From assembly GCF_036370855.1 (NCBI RefSeq), contig NC_088130.1, positions 68,486,941-68,550,940 on the forward strand: a DNA stretch of 64,000 nucleotides, in the 5' to 3' direction. This DNA comes from Dromaius novaehollandiae. Taxonomy: Eukaryota; Chordata; Aves; Casuariiformes; Dromaiidae. The notes below the pieces were generated by a model. It ran no database searches, was not told the origin of the DNA, and saw nothing but the letters and a program-made list of their open reading frames with translations. Positions 51,315 to 64,000 of the stretch are shown piece by piece. The translations under genes were made by a program, and so were the position numbers. Numbering within the stretch: the first letter of the stretch is position 1; the number at the start of each line of letters is the position of its first letter.

Positions 51315-54300
51315 CTTTTTTTTTTAAAAAAAAAAGCAGTAGTAGTTGACCTAGCTACTAAGGATTTCATTTCAGAGAACTGAAAAAGAAACTGTCCACC
51401 AGGATGCAGTGGAAAGGCAAGGAAAGCAGGTTAAAATCAAGTGAGAATTAGAGATTACTGCAACTTTCTATTTTAAGGCTTGCTATTTATGCATTTATGA
51501 ACTGCAGGCCTCATTACTGAAAGGAAACCTTCTGCACATAAAAAGAAGATGGTGATTAAGCCTCTTCCTCCTCCGAGTGCCACGACAGCTCAGATTTTGA
51601 ATAACACAAACCACCAGAAATGCATGATTGCTCAGATGGCAAAGTCAGGGTAAAAACAGTGATTTCGGTTCCTCCTCTTTGCGGCACCCGCAGAAACGGC
51701 CTGAGCTCCTTTGAAGTTGGGTTCATTTTCCAAAGTAATACTGTCTGTGGCATTCACACTGCATTAAAACCTGCTAAGCATCAGTCAAAAAGGGGAAAAA
51801 AAACGACTCGATGTGAACCTGTTGAAAAGCCACTGGTGGCCTCCTTCACTCAGTGAAGATAAGGAAAGAGAAGAGCAAGGTCTGGAGAAGTTGAGCTGCA
51901 GCAGAAGAGGCAAAGTGGCAGACTGTAGAGAAACCAGGGTTAATCCCCCTGCCAAAAATAGCAAATCAAGAAAGACCAGGGCAGATATAAATAACCAGGA
52001 GACTCAGCCCAGCAGAAAGCAAGTATGTGGTAGGAAATAGGATGGTGTCTCGAATCTTGGTTCAGAAATATCATCAGCCTCAGCTGGTGGAACGGAGCTG
52101 GGCAGAAAAAACTTATGAAATGGGGCAATCTCAAGCAGAGCCCCAGGGAGACGTGGCCCAAGGGTTGGCCAAGGACAGGGGTGGAAGCTGGATGAGGGAC
52201 ACACGCATGAGAAACCTCAACAATAACAGGGAGGGCAGCAAGGGAGAGGATTTCAAAATAAAGCTGTATCAGCCTCCTAAATATATTTGTACTGACTCGG
52301 ACACGTCCTCTCACCAGTCTCCCACATGATGGAAATGAGTCAAGTGCAGCCAAACGACTGAGACGGTCAGTCGGACAGGATGTGACAGGCAATATGGAGA
52401 AATAGAAAACAGTAGTTTCAGATGACAAATTATTACAATAATGGACAGCTACCAGGGAAGAAGTGTCTCTGAGTCATGGCATGCCCGGGCACAAAAGCAG
52501 CATGCGGAAAATTCAGCTACAAAGAAAATTATTTAGGCACCAAAATGAGGCCGTCGATTTTGAGAGGAATTCAAGAACGCCAAGGAGTGTATAAAGCCTG
52601 GCTGCAAAGATCGAAATGGAAGTTGTCCTTCCTTAGCAGTCTAAATGGGACCTAAACTTTTTGAAATCTTCTCCAATTTGCAGCTGAAAAGTCCAGCCCT
52701 GACCTCTCCAAGGCTGTGGCAGGGTTGCAGGAGGAAGGGCTTCTCCTCCCAGGCCCGAAAATAACGTAGGCAGAAACCTGATATACCCAGCCACTGCAAA
52801 GAGGTGCAAAGAGACCACTCTCCTGAGCTTAAAATAATAATAAAAAACCCTCTTTTTGCTCGTGGACTTTCTAACATTCATTTAGTATGTCATCAGTTGC
52901 ACATGTTTGGAGGAGTACGTTTGTTTAATATCCACCCGTTCAGCTCCTGCCCCAGCACAACCCACACCGTTCCCATCCGGCAGAGCACCCCGTTCTGCAC
53001 CGGCTGCATCCTGAAAGAAGCTGTCTAGATACAGCTAAGTACCTAAAGGAGGACCAAACCGGGCAAGAGAACGGGCTCACTGCGTTATTGGTATTCTCTG
53101 ATTTTGCTCTGAATGGGGCCATCCTGCAGGATATAGTCTCAGGGATTTAGCAAGCACAAGCCTGGATCTACATATCTCCATCTATTAATGTGGCTATAAT
53201 GCAGTAAGTATGCTGTGCTTACTCACAGGTCAGCTTAAGGGCTTGCTACGCTTAGCCGGCTCTGCACGAGTATAAAAGCACCAGCCCTAAGTCTGCTATC
53301 TACAGTCTGGGCTTGGGACTCAGGTTACACCAGACCCGGGGGAATTAATGGTTGGAGCAGCCTTTTCATCTGGCCACGTCTTTCATTTAAGCACCTGGAA
53401 TCTGCGTATTCAAAAAGTCTTGGGAAAAATATAATAATAGAGGCTGGGGAGATAAGGGGAACAATCAAAATATTCAAAAAAAAAATCAAAACAGTTGTTT
53501 GAGATTCAAGGAAAAGGCTAAGTATTGTCAAGAACTGAGCAAGAAATGGCTTTCCTGTCTTGCAGAAGACAAAACTGAGGAGGGTAAAAAAAAGATAAAA
53601 TCATGATTGTTGTGAGCGGAAAGTGGGAAAAAATGTGGATTGATAAAAACATTTTGTTTCAAATACAGCTGCCTTCAACTAAAAAAACCTTTGGTAAAGG
53701 GAACTTGACAATAATTAGCAGATGTTGACTGCTACTTACTGCTGTGGCTGGCAGCGTAACTGCACTATTTTGGCACTCCCAATCTGTCTGTTATCTTTTT
53801 CCTTATATTCAGACTGCAAGTTTTGGGGATGGAGATTCTCTTTCTGGTGTACAGAGGACTTGGCCCAACGGGACTCTGTTTCAGCACTGAGCCTCCTACA
53901 GACAATAATAATAACAAAGGCAACTCAACCCTGAAAAAGTGAGTTTTGGCAATCTAGAAACGCAGACAAGAGACTCATTCTTTCCTGCCAAAAATTTAAC
54001 TTCTGATGAATTATGGTTTTAAAGTACACACAAGGACACTACCTTCCATTTCTAGGAAACCTACAGAAATTTGCAGTGTCAAAACGATAGCAATTTATCC
54101 TTCTCCATCCTATTTCCATGAAACACCATCGCAAATGTGTCTTTCCGATGGTCACTCATTACCTTTTCCTCATGTTTCTGGGACTGCTCCAGCTAAGTTT
54201 GAGTCTGGTTAATCAGGCATCTCTGCTTTACCCTGCTTCACCGCTTTTGAATTTTTTATGGATTGCATAATGATCAGACGGACATAAATAGTCCTTTTGA

Positions 54301-57300
54301 ATATCTAATTGTTAAGGCGCATCTGTGTTTATGTCATGACGGGCCTTCCCTGCTAGGATCCTATTTATCTAGCCGTGTGTCTCATGTATATGTTTTACTT
54401 CATCTACTTCAACCCCCAGCTGAGCATCTACATCAAATCCTCTGAAAGCTCTCGGAAAGTTTAAAATTAGATCAGAGCTCCATGGGTGGCTCTTACTTCC
54501 ACGGTGGATCGCATCCAAATACGAGACAAAACTGCAAACGGTTTGGAGGCTGCTCTCTGTGGAGTCACCCTTGAACGGCAGCCAAAACCTTGCATTTGCC
54601 CAAAGCACAACTCCCAGGGATGCATCCAGCCTGCAATCAAAGACTAGAAGGAATAGAGGGTCACTGCTGGACTCCTCACCTCCAGTTGTACTCATTTCTT
54701 GACGGCAAACGCACCAACAGAAACCTACCTATCGTTTGTTGTTTTTTAAATTGCTTCAGGTTCTAGAACTTTTTCTTAAAAAATGATTCTTCAGACTTAG
54801 CAAAGCTGGTGACGAACGCACGTGTGGAGGGGACTGGGGCTGCTTCCCATCCTCTGCAGGGACCAAGCCTCAGCATCAAGCCCAGCAAGAACCAAGCATG
54901 AGCCTTACACTTGCATCACAGCAGCTGCTAATTTCACCAAGAGGAGCACCATAAGTCAATAGTTACGCAACGGATGAATATTTGTCCATTCATCATAAAT
55001 GGGTATTTCCCTAAGGATAATCAGGCCGTTTTAGTCACCTCTTTCACATCATTCGTGCCAGGTCTGCACCTCTGAATCAGCTGGTTCTCCAAAGAGCACG
55101 GCTGTGCCTCCCTGTGTGTTTGCATGGCATCTAACGCAACAAAGCTCTGATTCTGACCAGGGCCTCCAGATAAACAATACCAAAAATAAGTATTGATGGT
55201 GTTGAAATGTAGCAGTTTTATTGCCTGGTTTAAGAGGAAAATTCATCAAAAAAGCCTAGAAATATTTTACAGCAGAAGTGCCCAGGTAGGCAGACAGGAA
55301 GCAAGTCAATGCTTTTCCTTTTTCCTCTCTCAGTTTCAAAAGGAAGACATAATACAGAGGTTCACTTCCTATTTTTTGAGAACAAAAGGCTCATTGTAGG
55401 AGGGAAGTTCAGCTGAGACATTTCAGCTGCAGAAGGGATTTGGTGAAATACTTCTTAGCGCTTGCAAGGATGGACCGACTCGCTCCAGCGGGATGTGATG
55501 GGACCTCAGCTGTCCCACCGGCTCAGTCGAAACTTCTGCCTTCTCCTCAAAATTTACCTGGAAAATCTTTTGCATTCCTTTTTGCACCACGGAGGTTCAT
55601 TGCCAGATCCTATACACTGAAATCTGGCAGGGCTCCACCATCCATCAGGCTATATCTACGGGCAAGAACAAATATCCCATACGTATCCTGAAGTGATGAT
55701 ACCAACACTCGCAAGGCTCAAGGGTTAGGTAAGGAACTGTGCCAAGCCCTTCTCTTGACTCCTAAAGCATTAAGGACTTTAACACTTAATCCCTCTCGCC
55801 CAAAGCATGGCCTCTGCGGCAAGACAGCACGTGAGTCTCGTTCTCTTGCATCAGTGAGAACATCTGGATCCTACAAGGACCAGGGAAGCCAGGAAAGCAC
55901 TAAGATCTTTGCCCTTCCTACATCTCTATTACACTTTGCAGCCATCAGTAATGGAGGTGAAGAAGTTGTTTTCCAAAGTGATTCACAAAAAGTGAAGTTG
56001 AGTGGCAGTCGCTTTTGTTACAGCAAATAAAAGCAAGGAAGCTGCTGTCAGCCCTCTGCATGGCACCTACAGGCAGAAATTCAGCCCAAGGGCTCTTGGC
56101 TCAGGCTTCCCGCTACGATAAACAGCGTAGTGAGATAAACTGGGCTAAAGGAAAGGATTTACCTGGCTGACACAGGTCTGACAAAAACAAGAGAAGCCAG
56201 AAGGCCCTGCTCACTCCCAAAGCAGAGCAGCACATTGATTTCCATCTTGTTTGAGGAGCCCGACCTGGCAGGAGCTGGGTTTTGGAGGGGCACCTCAAGG
56301 CGCTCCAGAAAAGCCAGTTCATGATTTGCAGCGAATGCTCTGCTCCAGCCTTCAGATGACCTAGTCAACCACAGGAAGTATCGTGCCTTTGGCTTCTAAA
56401 TTGTGAGACGGAAAAAAAAAAAAAAAAAGGTAAATTGTTTTCTTTTCCCAAGTTTTGGGGTTTTCCAATTTCTGGGTTATGCTTCGGTCATGTTTTTCGA
56501 GATTTTTTTTTTCCCACAGTCAAGTCGGCCAGGAGCTTTGTTTATTTATTTAATGAAAACTCAGATTCTTGCAAATCCAAGAACTCGGCTTTAGAAAAGC
56601 ATCACAGCAAATTGCAAGACTTGTGAAAGAAACCCATGACCTGGCAACACTACAATTATATACAGCAGCTCTTGGATTTAGGAAATCAGTGCTTCGGAAA
56701 ACACGTGTACTAAGAAATGCTGCACTGGAGAGCCAACTTCAAAACCAATATGAGGCCAACCAAGTGTGCAGCTGAACTCCTAAATCTCATTATCTTTGGC
56801 TTTCACCTTCACTCCATAAAAAATCCAGAGGAATTAAATGCAAGACCTTAGCACTGAATCACAGTTACCGAGTTCTTCATGGCCGAGCACTCCCAGAAGT
56901 CGGATGCTTTTCCTGCATTTTAACTGGTATACCAGCTGCCTTAAATTGAAAATATAAATGGGGGACTTGAAAATGTAAACTGGTTGAAATGTACTTATGT
57001 GTGTCCCTCATGGTATTCTTAGCTATCTTCTGGAAACATCAGTTTTTCTTCTGCAAAGCCAGGGGATGTGTGGCACATTGAGGGCCTTGAAGGGCTTCAG
57101 TGTGTGACATTCTCACAGTCCTGGGAGACTGAAACTCCAGATTATTCGGGTTAACTAAAGCAAGATTCAGGCAAACCCCAAGATTTTTCTGGTTTGAAGG
57201 CAAAGAATCTCCATATCAATTTGGTGTAATAAATTAGAATGGCTTAATTTTAGAAAAAAAACTAATTTGAGGAACACTTTGGCATTCTTGACCATGCTTT

Positions 57301-59479
57301 GCTGTTGTGTGGTTTTGCAACATGACAGAAAGCAGTGATTGTTTTTCTTTCTTAATATGTTTTTGGGAAACCAAATATCTCTCTATTTTTAGTTGTTTTT
57401 GATTTGAAGGTTTGTGAAATACAAAGTCTATGGGAAAATACATATAAAAAAAGAATTGATGAGCCCTGCTCAAGAACTGAGTTTATAAAATTCACGGTTC
57501 ATATCAAGTATTTATCTCCTAGGAAAGAAATGACAAAATCCAGGGAACAACGTCATCCAAAATCCTGACTGTGCCTTGCTTGTCCGATGCGGTGTGAGTC
57601 AACAAGCGATAAATACGTCTCTGAGGTTCTTGATGGTGACTTTCATTCGCAGTAAGCTCCGCGCACATCAGCTAACCTGAACTCCTCTTAACATCTCATG
57701 GTTTTTGCCAAACCTCGACACTGATATCAACAGCTCTGCACCTTGCTAAAGTCAGCAATGTAGCCCCTGCTCACCCTGGGTTTGGATCTTCCCCATCACG
57801 GTCCCTCCAGGCTCAACCAAAGCCTCGAAGCCACACTCTTAACTTTCTGTATCTGCTGTATGTCTTGGATGTAAGACAACTTTGTGCCCACCTGAGGCTC
57901 TTAACTCCATTTGGACACTCGGAATAAGGATGAAGCATTAGTATGTAGTTAGTGGGGGCAGATCCAGGAGGAAAAACTCAGGTGCAACTGCCTATTTTTG
58001 TGCACTGTTAGAAAGACTATGGTGGGCACCATTCTGACACCCAGGCTGCCTCTTCAGCAACCCCCTTCCTGCAGCCCAAATAAAGGAGGGCAACGGACAG
58101 GATTACCAGGCAGAAGGTTCAAATCCAGCACCAGAAGCTCCTTTTTCATCCAGAGCCTGCTGAAACTGGGAAGGCCATGGACATAATGGTGCAGGTGCCA
58201 ATGCCACGAGGGGGAACAGGTTGAAAGAGGGATTAGACACCTTTAAGGCAGCAAAGTCCATCCAAGCCGTGTCTACAGTCTTTGGCTCAAGAAGTCCCTG
58301 CGGGGCAGCCTGACACCACTGCTGGCACCGACTTTGTCACTGCTCCCCCAAAACTGTCCACGGTGGCCACCTCCACTTCACCGCCAGCAGCAGAAACGCC
58401 CGTGCAGGTGGCCACCACCAGCAGCTTGCCCACGCCACGCTGTATGGCCGTGCTCGCGCGGGGCAGGGTGGCCGCACGCAGCAGGAAAGCAGCGCAAATC
58501 ACAGCTGCCCACTGCACGCTGCCTCTGCGGCACCGTCCCCACTGCCAGCAGCTGCGACGTCTCTGCTTATGTCCCTGCAAAGCCTACAGCAAAGTGCCAG
58601 AGAGGCCCCCGCGGTGGGAACGTGTCTTCTTTCTAACGCTCACCCTGATGCCGGCTGAGGAGACCGATGCAAAAGCAGGGCAATAGAAATAATAAAATAT
58701 ATTAGTCCCTTTTTTGCCCGCAGGTGAGCAGAGCTGGGCCCCCAGGGGCAAGTGACATTTTGACGGGTTTTATCTCAGTGGCACCGCTCCCCGGTAGCAC
58801 CAGCTTTATGTTGCAACTATCTGAGCACTCGGCACATAAACTGAACCGGCCTTGGGTCTGTTCCCACAGCTCCTGTCCCTTCAAGAAGCCCCATGGCCCA
58901 CGGCTCAGCTGCTGGGCCGATATCTCGCTCCAGGTTGTTTTGTCTATTTCTGCGCTCCCTTTAGTTTGGAAAATGAAAATAACCCGGCCTGTTTGAAGCG
59001 ACTTTCCCCAGGATTTCACGCACAAGGACAGCTCTGTTGTCAGCGCCGACTGAGAATGTAATTAGTTCAACGGCAAGCAAAACCCGCTTTCCCCCCGAAT
59101 TGCTGAGGACTGCCTTTTCGCCTGTTTTGATCCTGCACGCAGCATCGCGACAAGCAGAGAGGAGCAGCATTTGCAGTCCGGAAGGGATTTTAATGGACGT
59201 AAAGGATCATTTTAAAGAAAAGCACCAAGAGCCTTTGCAGGGGAATGAACTAGCTGGGCTTTGCAAACTCAAGGAAGGACAAGGAAAGGCTCAGCGAGCT
59301 CGGTGGGATACCAGTGTCCCCCTCCCTAGCTACATCCTATCTATATCCTGAGAAATAAAGTGAGCAGGCAGTTTGCTCGAGCTCTGAATCAATTGTAATC
59401 TGCACTACTGAACTGTTAGTATGCTTCCCAGCATGTTTTTTTTTCCAGAAAAATCCAAAATCAGAACATTTCTAATTGG

Positions 59480-59760
59480 AGCTCAGGAGCTCTGGGTTCG
59501 AGCCTCCTTGTCTAGGTTTGAGCTTGGATCCTCCAACTTCATCCAGTATCTCCTGCCGAAGTAACTCTGGTTCATATAAATAATTACATATAGCTTGAAG
59601 TAGAGATTGCAACCTCAGCATCTCAGGTGAGCGATCTCTCCGCTGGACTGTTATGGCTGAGATAGGCTTCACTAGGCTTTCGGAAACCCCACCACCACCA
59701 CCCTGCCTTAGGTACGTCTCCCAGAACAAAAAGAAATGCTTATTTACTGCCAAAAGGCCA
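59480..59760 (-). repeat. Possible old SINE-like remnant
   Basis: Contains a tRNA B-box-like GGGTTCGAGCC on the plus strand near 59497. On the minus strand there is AGCCTAGTGAAGCC near 59670, faintly like an A-box region. The arrangement does not fit one intact SINE, so it may be two fragments or chance. Confidence 0.22.
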
Positions 59761-62700
59761 GACAATAATATTCCCTTTCAGTAGCTGAAAGGGAAAGATG
59801 AAATTCCCGTTTTTTTCTTGGTCCGACATGCCCATCGATGATCCCAGCACGTGCCCCATTCCCACCAGCAGCGCGGACCGTCCAAAGCGAGCGATTGCAA
59901 AAGGAGGGAAGATGTGCTTGGGAAACGCAGCACCAAACAAAAGCACCCGACTGAAGTTTGCAAAATGCGTTCACACTGATTTCTATAAAAAATTACTGCC
60001 CTCCCAGTTAGTTAAACCCTTTACGTGTGCTGGTGTGACACATGGGAGATGGAAGATTTGTTAGCTGTTGCATGATGTCGGGACAGAATAAGGATGCCAG
60101 AAAGCCTGTAATGCTTTTCCCCCTCTTTTCACAAAAAAAGGGTAAAGGGAATGAGAGAGGGAGAGCACACCAGAGTGAGCCATGCCAACAGCTTTTTCTG
60201 GAATCATGATCCTATTTCCCTGAGTCGGGGCAACGTCGGAAAAAAAACATTCCAATTTAAGAATATTTTGCAGGTAGAATCATAAATCAGCTAGAAAAAT
60301 TTCTTGGCATCCCCTTTTCACAAGCACAGCCAAGATTCCTGCTTTGACTTGAAAGCTGGATTTGTGAGGTGGTGCCGACCATTCCTCAGCTGCGCAGAGA
60401 TGCCAGGGGTGCGCTTGCTTATCGGGGAAGAGCAATACGAGCTTGCTGGCCTACTCTATTCCAGACATAATGCATTTTTTATTACTATGGGTTAGAACAA
60501 ATGCAGTTCGGTTTGGAACAATAACAAAAGACTTCTTTAAAAAAAAACAACAAAAAAACCCTTCTTTCCTATGTTTGTAATAAAGTGCTATTTTTCTGTC
60601 AGAATGCCCACCCTGAAATGTGCCTTAATAATATTAACGTGTAAAGCTGGCTTTTCACTTCACAAGAACCAAGCTTAAAAGCAATTCTCGAGCCGCCCGT
60701 GAAATCCACTTCATCCCTGTGCTGAAACGCTGCTATTTCCAGATGACACGAGGCACCTGTTTAACAGGGCACAACACAACCGCAGGGCTGCAGGGCAGCA
60801 AAATAGCATATTCCAGCCAAAGCTGCCCAAGCAACTTCTGGAATATTGAACTGAATTTCTTAATAAGTCAGGAAGGACAGATTTGGGGTTCATGCCATGC
60901 TTGGGTATTTGTGATCGAGCCCTGAAGGGTGAGCAGTGATAGGACGGGCTTGAGAAGGGCTGAGGCATGGTCTAGGACCTGGGAGATCAGCACGCAACTC
61001 CTGGCTTCCATGCCAGCTCCCTGTGTGATCCTTTTTTAGGGCCTGGCTTACAAGGAGACTTGGTCTCGAGCCTCAGTTAATGGCAGCGAAGTTCACTATT
61101 AGTCAGAATCGCAACTTCTACAAAAATTCTTCCATCATGAAAGTGCCTCAGTGACTTCCTGGCCAGGGCTGAGTCAGAAAGGAGAGGGGCCGTGGCTGAC
61201 GCACCAGGACGTTTCTTGCAGAGCCAGCCTCTACGTTGTGCACCCAAACAAGCGCGCGATCTGCATGACCACCTCTCGTCATGACTAGAGAGGACTCGTG
61301 TTCAGCCGGTACGGCTACAGGCTAAGCAGTTGTTACCATAATTACGATGCTTGGAAGAAAAAAGATGATCTAAAAATTGGCCACGCAAATAAGCAAGTCA
61401 ACATACCGGCTTGCGGAAGATGATGGGACCCTTTGATCAGATGTCACTGTAAAGCAGGAGATACTGCTCAGCTTCTCTTGCAAAGACATGTAAGAAACAT
61501 CACAGAAATGTCTTCAGAGATGACCATAGCCTGAGATGATGCAGGGCAAATTGCTGGCAGGGACTGAGGGATCTCTTCTCCCACACTTGTATAACTTGAA
61601 TTAATTGGTTTTATCCAGATTCTGTTCCTAGCTATGGCTGATGGCAGAAGAGTCACAAAATCAGTCATATTCACAGAGTGAGATTAAAGCAACTTCTCCC
61701 CTTCCTGGCTTTCAAACATGACATGGTCTGTTATGCACAAACTCCGGCTACCATTAACCCACGGAGCTGGTACCGCACATCACTGGCAGCATCATTCAGC
61801 AAGCACACTAGGACCGTGTTTAACTTGCCGAATGCTCCCAGCTCCTGTACCACAAGAGCTAAGACGACCCTGAAAACACCAAGTAACTCACACTTGCAGC
61901 AGGCTGCACTGCCAAAACCTGCAAAGGATGTCTCCAATGAGCAAAAGTGCATGAATGAGACAACAAAAATATGGTTTAGATCACACAAAAGACTTGGAAT
62001 ATGAGCCATGAAGGCATCCAGACAGCATCAAGTAGCAAATGCTGCCAGGGAGAAGGCTCAATAACCTGTTAAAGGAGAGGGACCTGCCTTCGCCCAGACC
62101 TCTCGGATGCAATTGGAGAAGAACGACAGCTGAAGCATCTGCCTCCGGCCCAGGCACACCAGGCTCCTGCGAAGGACAGAGCCTAAGCAGTGCCTGTGCG
62201 TGTCCTTGACTGTCTGGATTTTGTTTCTGTGCTATTGCATGCGCAGTGCCAACACTCAAAGACGAATAAAAGAAGGAAAACAAAAAACAAACCCAAACTG
62301 TGAGCAGATGGAGAAGAGGCTTGTTAATCCCAGGCATTCGAGAAGCATGAGTCAGGCCCCATGAAATATCACAAAATTAAAAAACAAAAACTGTTCCCTT
62401 ATGACATTTAAGCACTTAGGACGCAGTTGCTCTGTGTTTTTCAGCACTCTTCCTCCACTGAGAGGAGCAGCCACCTTTTAAAACTAAAAGCTGGCTTCTC
62501 GATGCCGTTACCAAAACCCAACACTTTGGACCTTGGGAAAGAAACTCCCCCATGTATCACAAAACCAGATCAAACCACAAGACCAGGGGATGCTGCTGTG
62601 GTACAGGTACAAGGTTTTGCAGCAGGCAAAGGGCTGGCACACAGGGATGTAGCTGCTGTACGTCGCAGAAGTGTCTTTTCCAAAGAGTCACTTTTATCTG

Positions 62701-64000
62701 CCTTAGGGTTTGCATTTTTTACAGCCTCATTTCATGCTCCATTCAATGTGGAATAGTTTAGGCTTTTTCAAGTATTTTATTTTTAGGTTTTCGGTGAATG
62801 GACAAAAGGCAAATGTCCATCTTTTGCTTATTGGGCTCAAATAGTTCTCAGTGTGGGATTTTACACTGGTCACATCACTATTATGTCTTTGAGCATGCTA
62901 AATGATGAGTGATGTCCACTATGTACAGCTCGTTCTTTTCCTGATCCTATTCCTGGGCAAGGATCATACCTGCACATGTGCTATTTTGATAGGGTTTTTA
63001 AAAAAAATAAATAAATCAAATGCTGAAGGGGCAGGATGAAGAAATGTACCTGCCACTTGTAGCAAGAACCTTAGCTACTGCACAAGGTGGTTCCACAATT
63101 GCACAAAAACATCATCAGCTGCACATGGGATTTACACCATGATGCCATTGCTATGCAACACAATGGCTGGAAGTCACATTGCATCAGGTCTAAGGCTGCC
63201 CTAAAGCCCAGCCTTGGCGAGATGAGCTTGGGCAGAGGGGTGATACTTTCTTTTGGCAGAGACCCAAACCTGCGGAGAAGTTGTCCAAGGTTTTTTGCAG
63301 GAAGAGGCATAGTGTGTTATCAACTGCCATTTAGCAAGATGTTATATCGTCTTAATTCACTGATATCCATAAACCCGCAGAGCTGGCAGGTACCGTCTCT
63401 ATGAGTGCCTCCCTCCCCCCCCCCTTTTTTTTTTTTAAATAAGAGGAACTTTTTTTAACAAGAGGTGGACATGAAGTAGGCTCCCACTGTGTTTTGCAGG
63501 AGGGCGTATCTGCAGTAACACAGCTCTGATGCTCCAGACTAGGCATGCCACCAGTTTTCACCAGCTTTAGTCCCAGTATCAACAGTTTGCAGATAGCTGT
63601 CCCTCTAATCTCTATACTGCAGCTCGTATCTAAGAGAAGCCAAAATAACACAAATTAAAAAAGGAAAGCTGGTGGGCAGAGCTGGTTGTGAAGAGCCTTG
63701 CTGCTACTCTTGGAGACAGATAGTTTTCCATTTAAAGCCAAATTTTGGAGGGAGAAGAAGAATGCTAACTGAAGAAGCCTGTTACAGGGAGTTATGCAGA
63801 GGTTTTGATTTACGGTCAGCTCTTTTCATTCCTCCGTTTCCCCGAATCTGTCTCTTCCGAGACTCAAAACCACATTTTCTTTCTTCCTCCTACCTCTCAG
63901 GTGCTCCTGTTCTCATTTTCTGGTACTGACAAACAAAGAGCTTTTTAGGTTTCATTTTCTTAGAAAAGCTGAAAATGCTTATAGAGCTTCTGCTTAAAGC

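Larger units (their letters stand above)
46200..64000. other. Large non-coding stretch, no gene recognised
   Basis: Apart from the CR1 at 47.65-48.02 kb and the simple repeats listed, no exon, RNA gene or complete repeat could be supported. It may be intergenic, or introns of the unidentified minus-strand gene. Many short open frames occur on both strands with no recognisable content. A TATAAAA at 53271-53277 has no associated gene. Confidence 0.4.

Noticed and set aside
53271-53277. TATAAAA box
   Set aside because: No initiator, CpG context or downstream exon; expected by chance in this much DNA.
58282-58686. 134-codon plus-strand frame
   Set aside because: Ala/Thr/Pro-rich, overlapped by two other open frames of similar length; no homology recognised.
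33470-64000. ACAA2 or MYO5B exons, expected next in human gene order
   Set aside because: No thiolase or myosin motif was found on either strand by eye; they probably lie beyond the window.

Overview
The window looks like avian nuclear DNA, most likely from the Z-linked block equivalent to human 18q21.1. Three lines of evidence support this. The gene order reads DYM (5' end only) - C18orf32 - RPL17 - LIPG, with the first three on the minus strand and LIPG on the plus strand, as in human and chicken. LIPG is compact, about 9 kb. The only clear interspersed repeats are CR1 LINE fragments of the kind typical of bird genomes. The Z assignment rests on remembered synteny and is an inference.

Layout. 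1-700 is a CpG island with a minus-strand splice donor that fits the first exon and promoter of DYM; the rest of DYM lies outside the window. About 780-5480 is non-coding. About 5480-8890 is C18orf32 (minus; coding exons 6567-6794 and 5779-5853, first exon non-coding). About 9560-13531 is RPL17 (minus; seven exons, 184 aa, coding sequence complete). Five of its six introns carry a SNORD58 (U58) box C/D snoRNA copy, four intact-looking and one decayed. 13.6-24.0 kb is intergenic, with a TG microsatellite, one CR1 fragment and GC-rich stretches. About 24.2-33.46 kb is LIPG (endothelial lipase, plus; ten exons, about 504 aa, intact catalytic triad, lid and furin site). From 33.5 kb to the end no gene can be named. 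There are candidate exons of an unidentified minus-strand gene (two phase-compatible at 45.1 and 46.0-46.2 kb, one looser at 43.9 kb), one plus-strand candidate exon at 44.2 kb, a minus-strand CR1 at 47.65-48.02 kb, and a small CpG-rich patch at 49.7-50.1 kb.

The genes are not a functional pathway. RPL17 and its intronic snoRNAs both serve ribosome production: a 60S protein, and guides for 28S rRNA 2'-O-methylation. C18orf32 lies about 0.7 kb downstream of RPL17 on the same strand, an arrangement that gives read-through transcripts in human. LIPG is an independent secreted phospholipase gene with its own CpG-rich promoter. No complete virus-like element, CRISPR array or tRNA gene was recognised.
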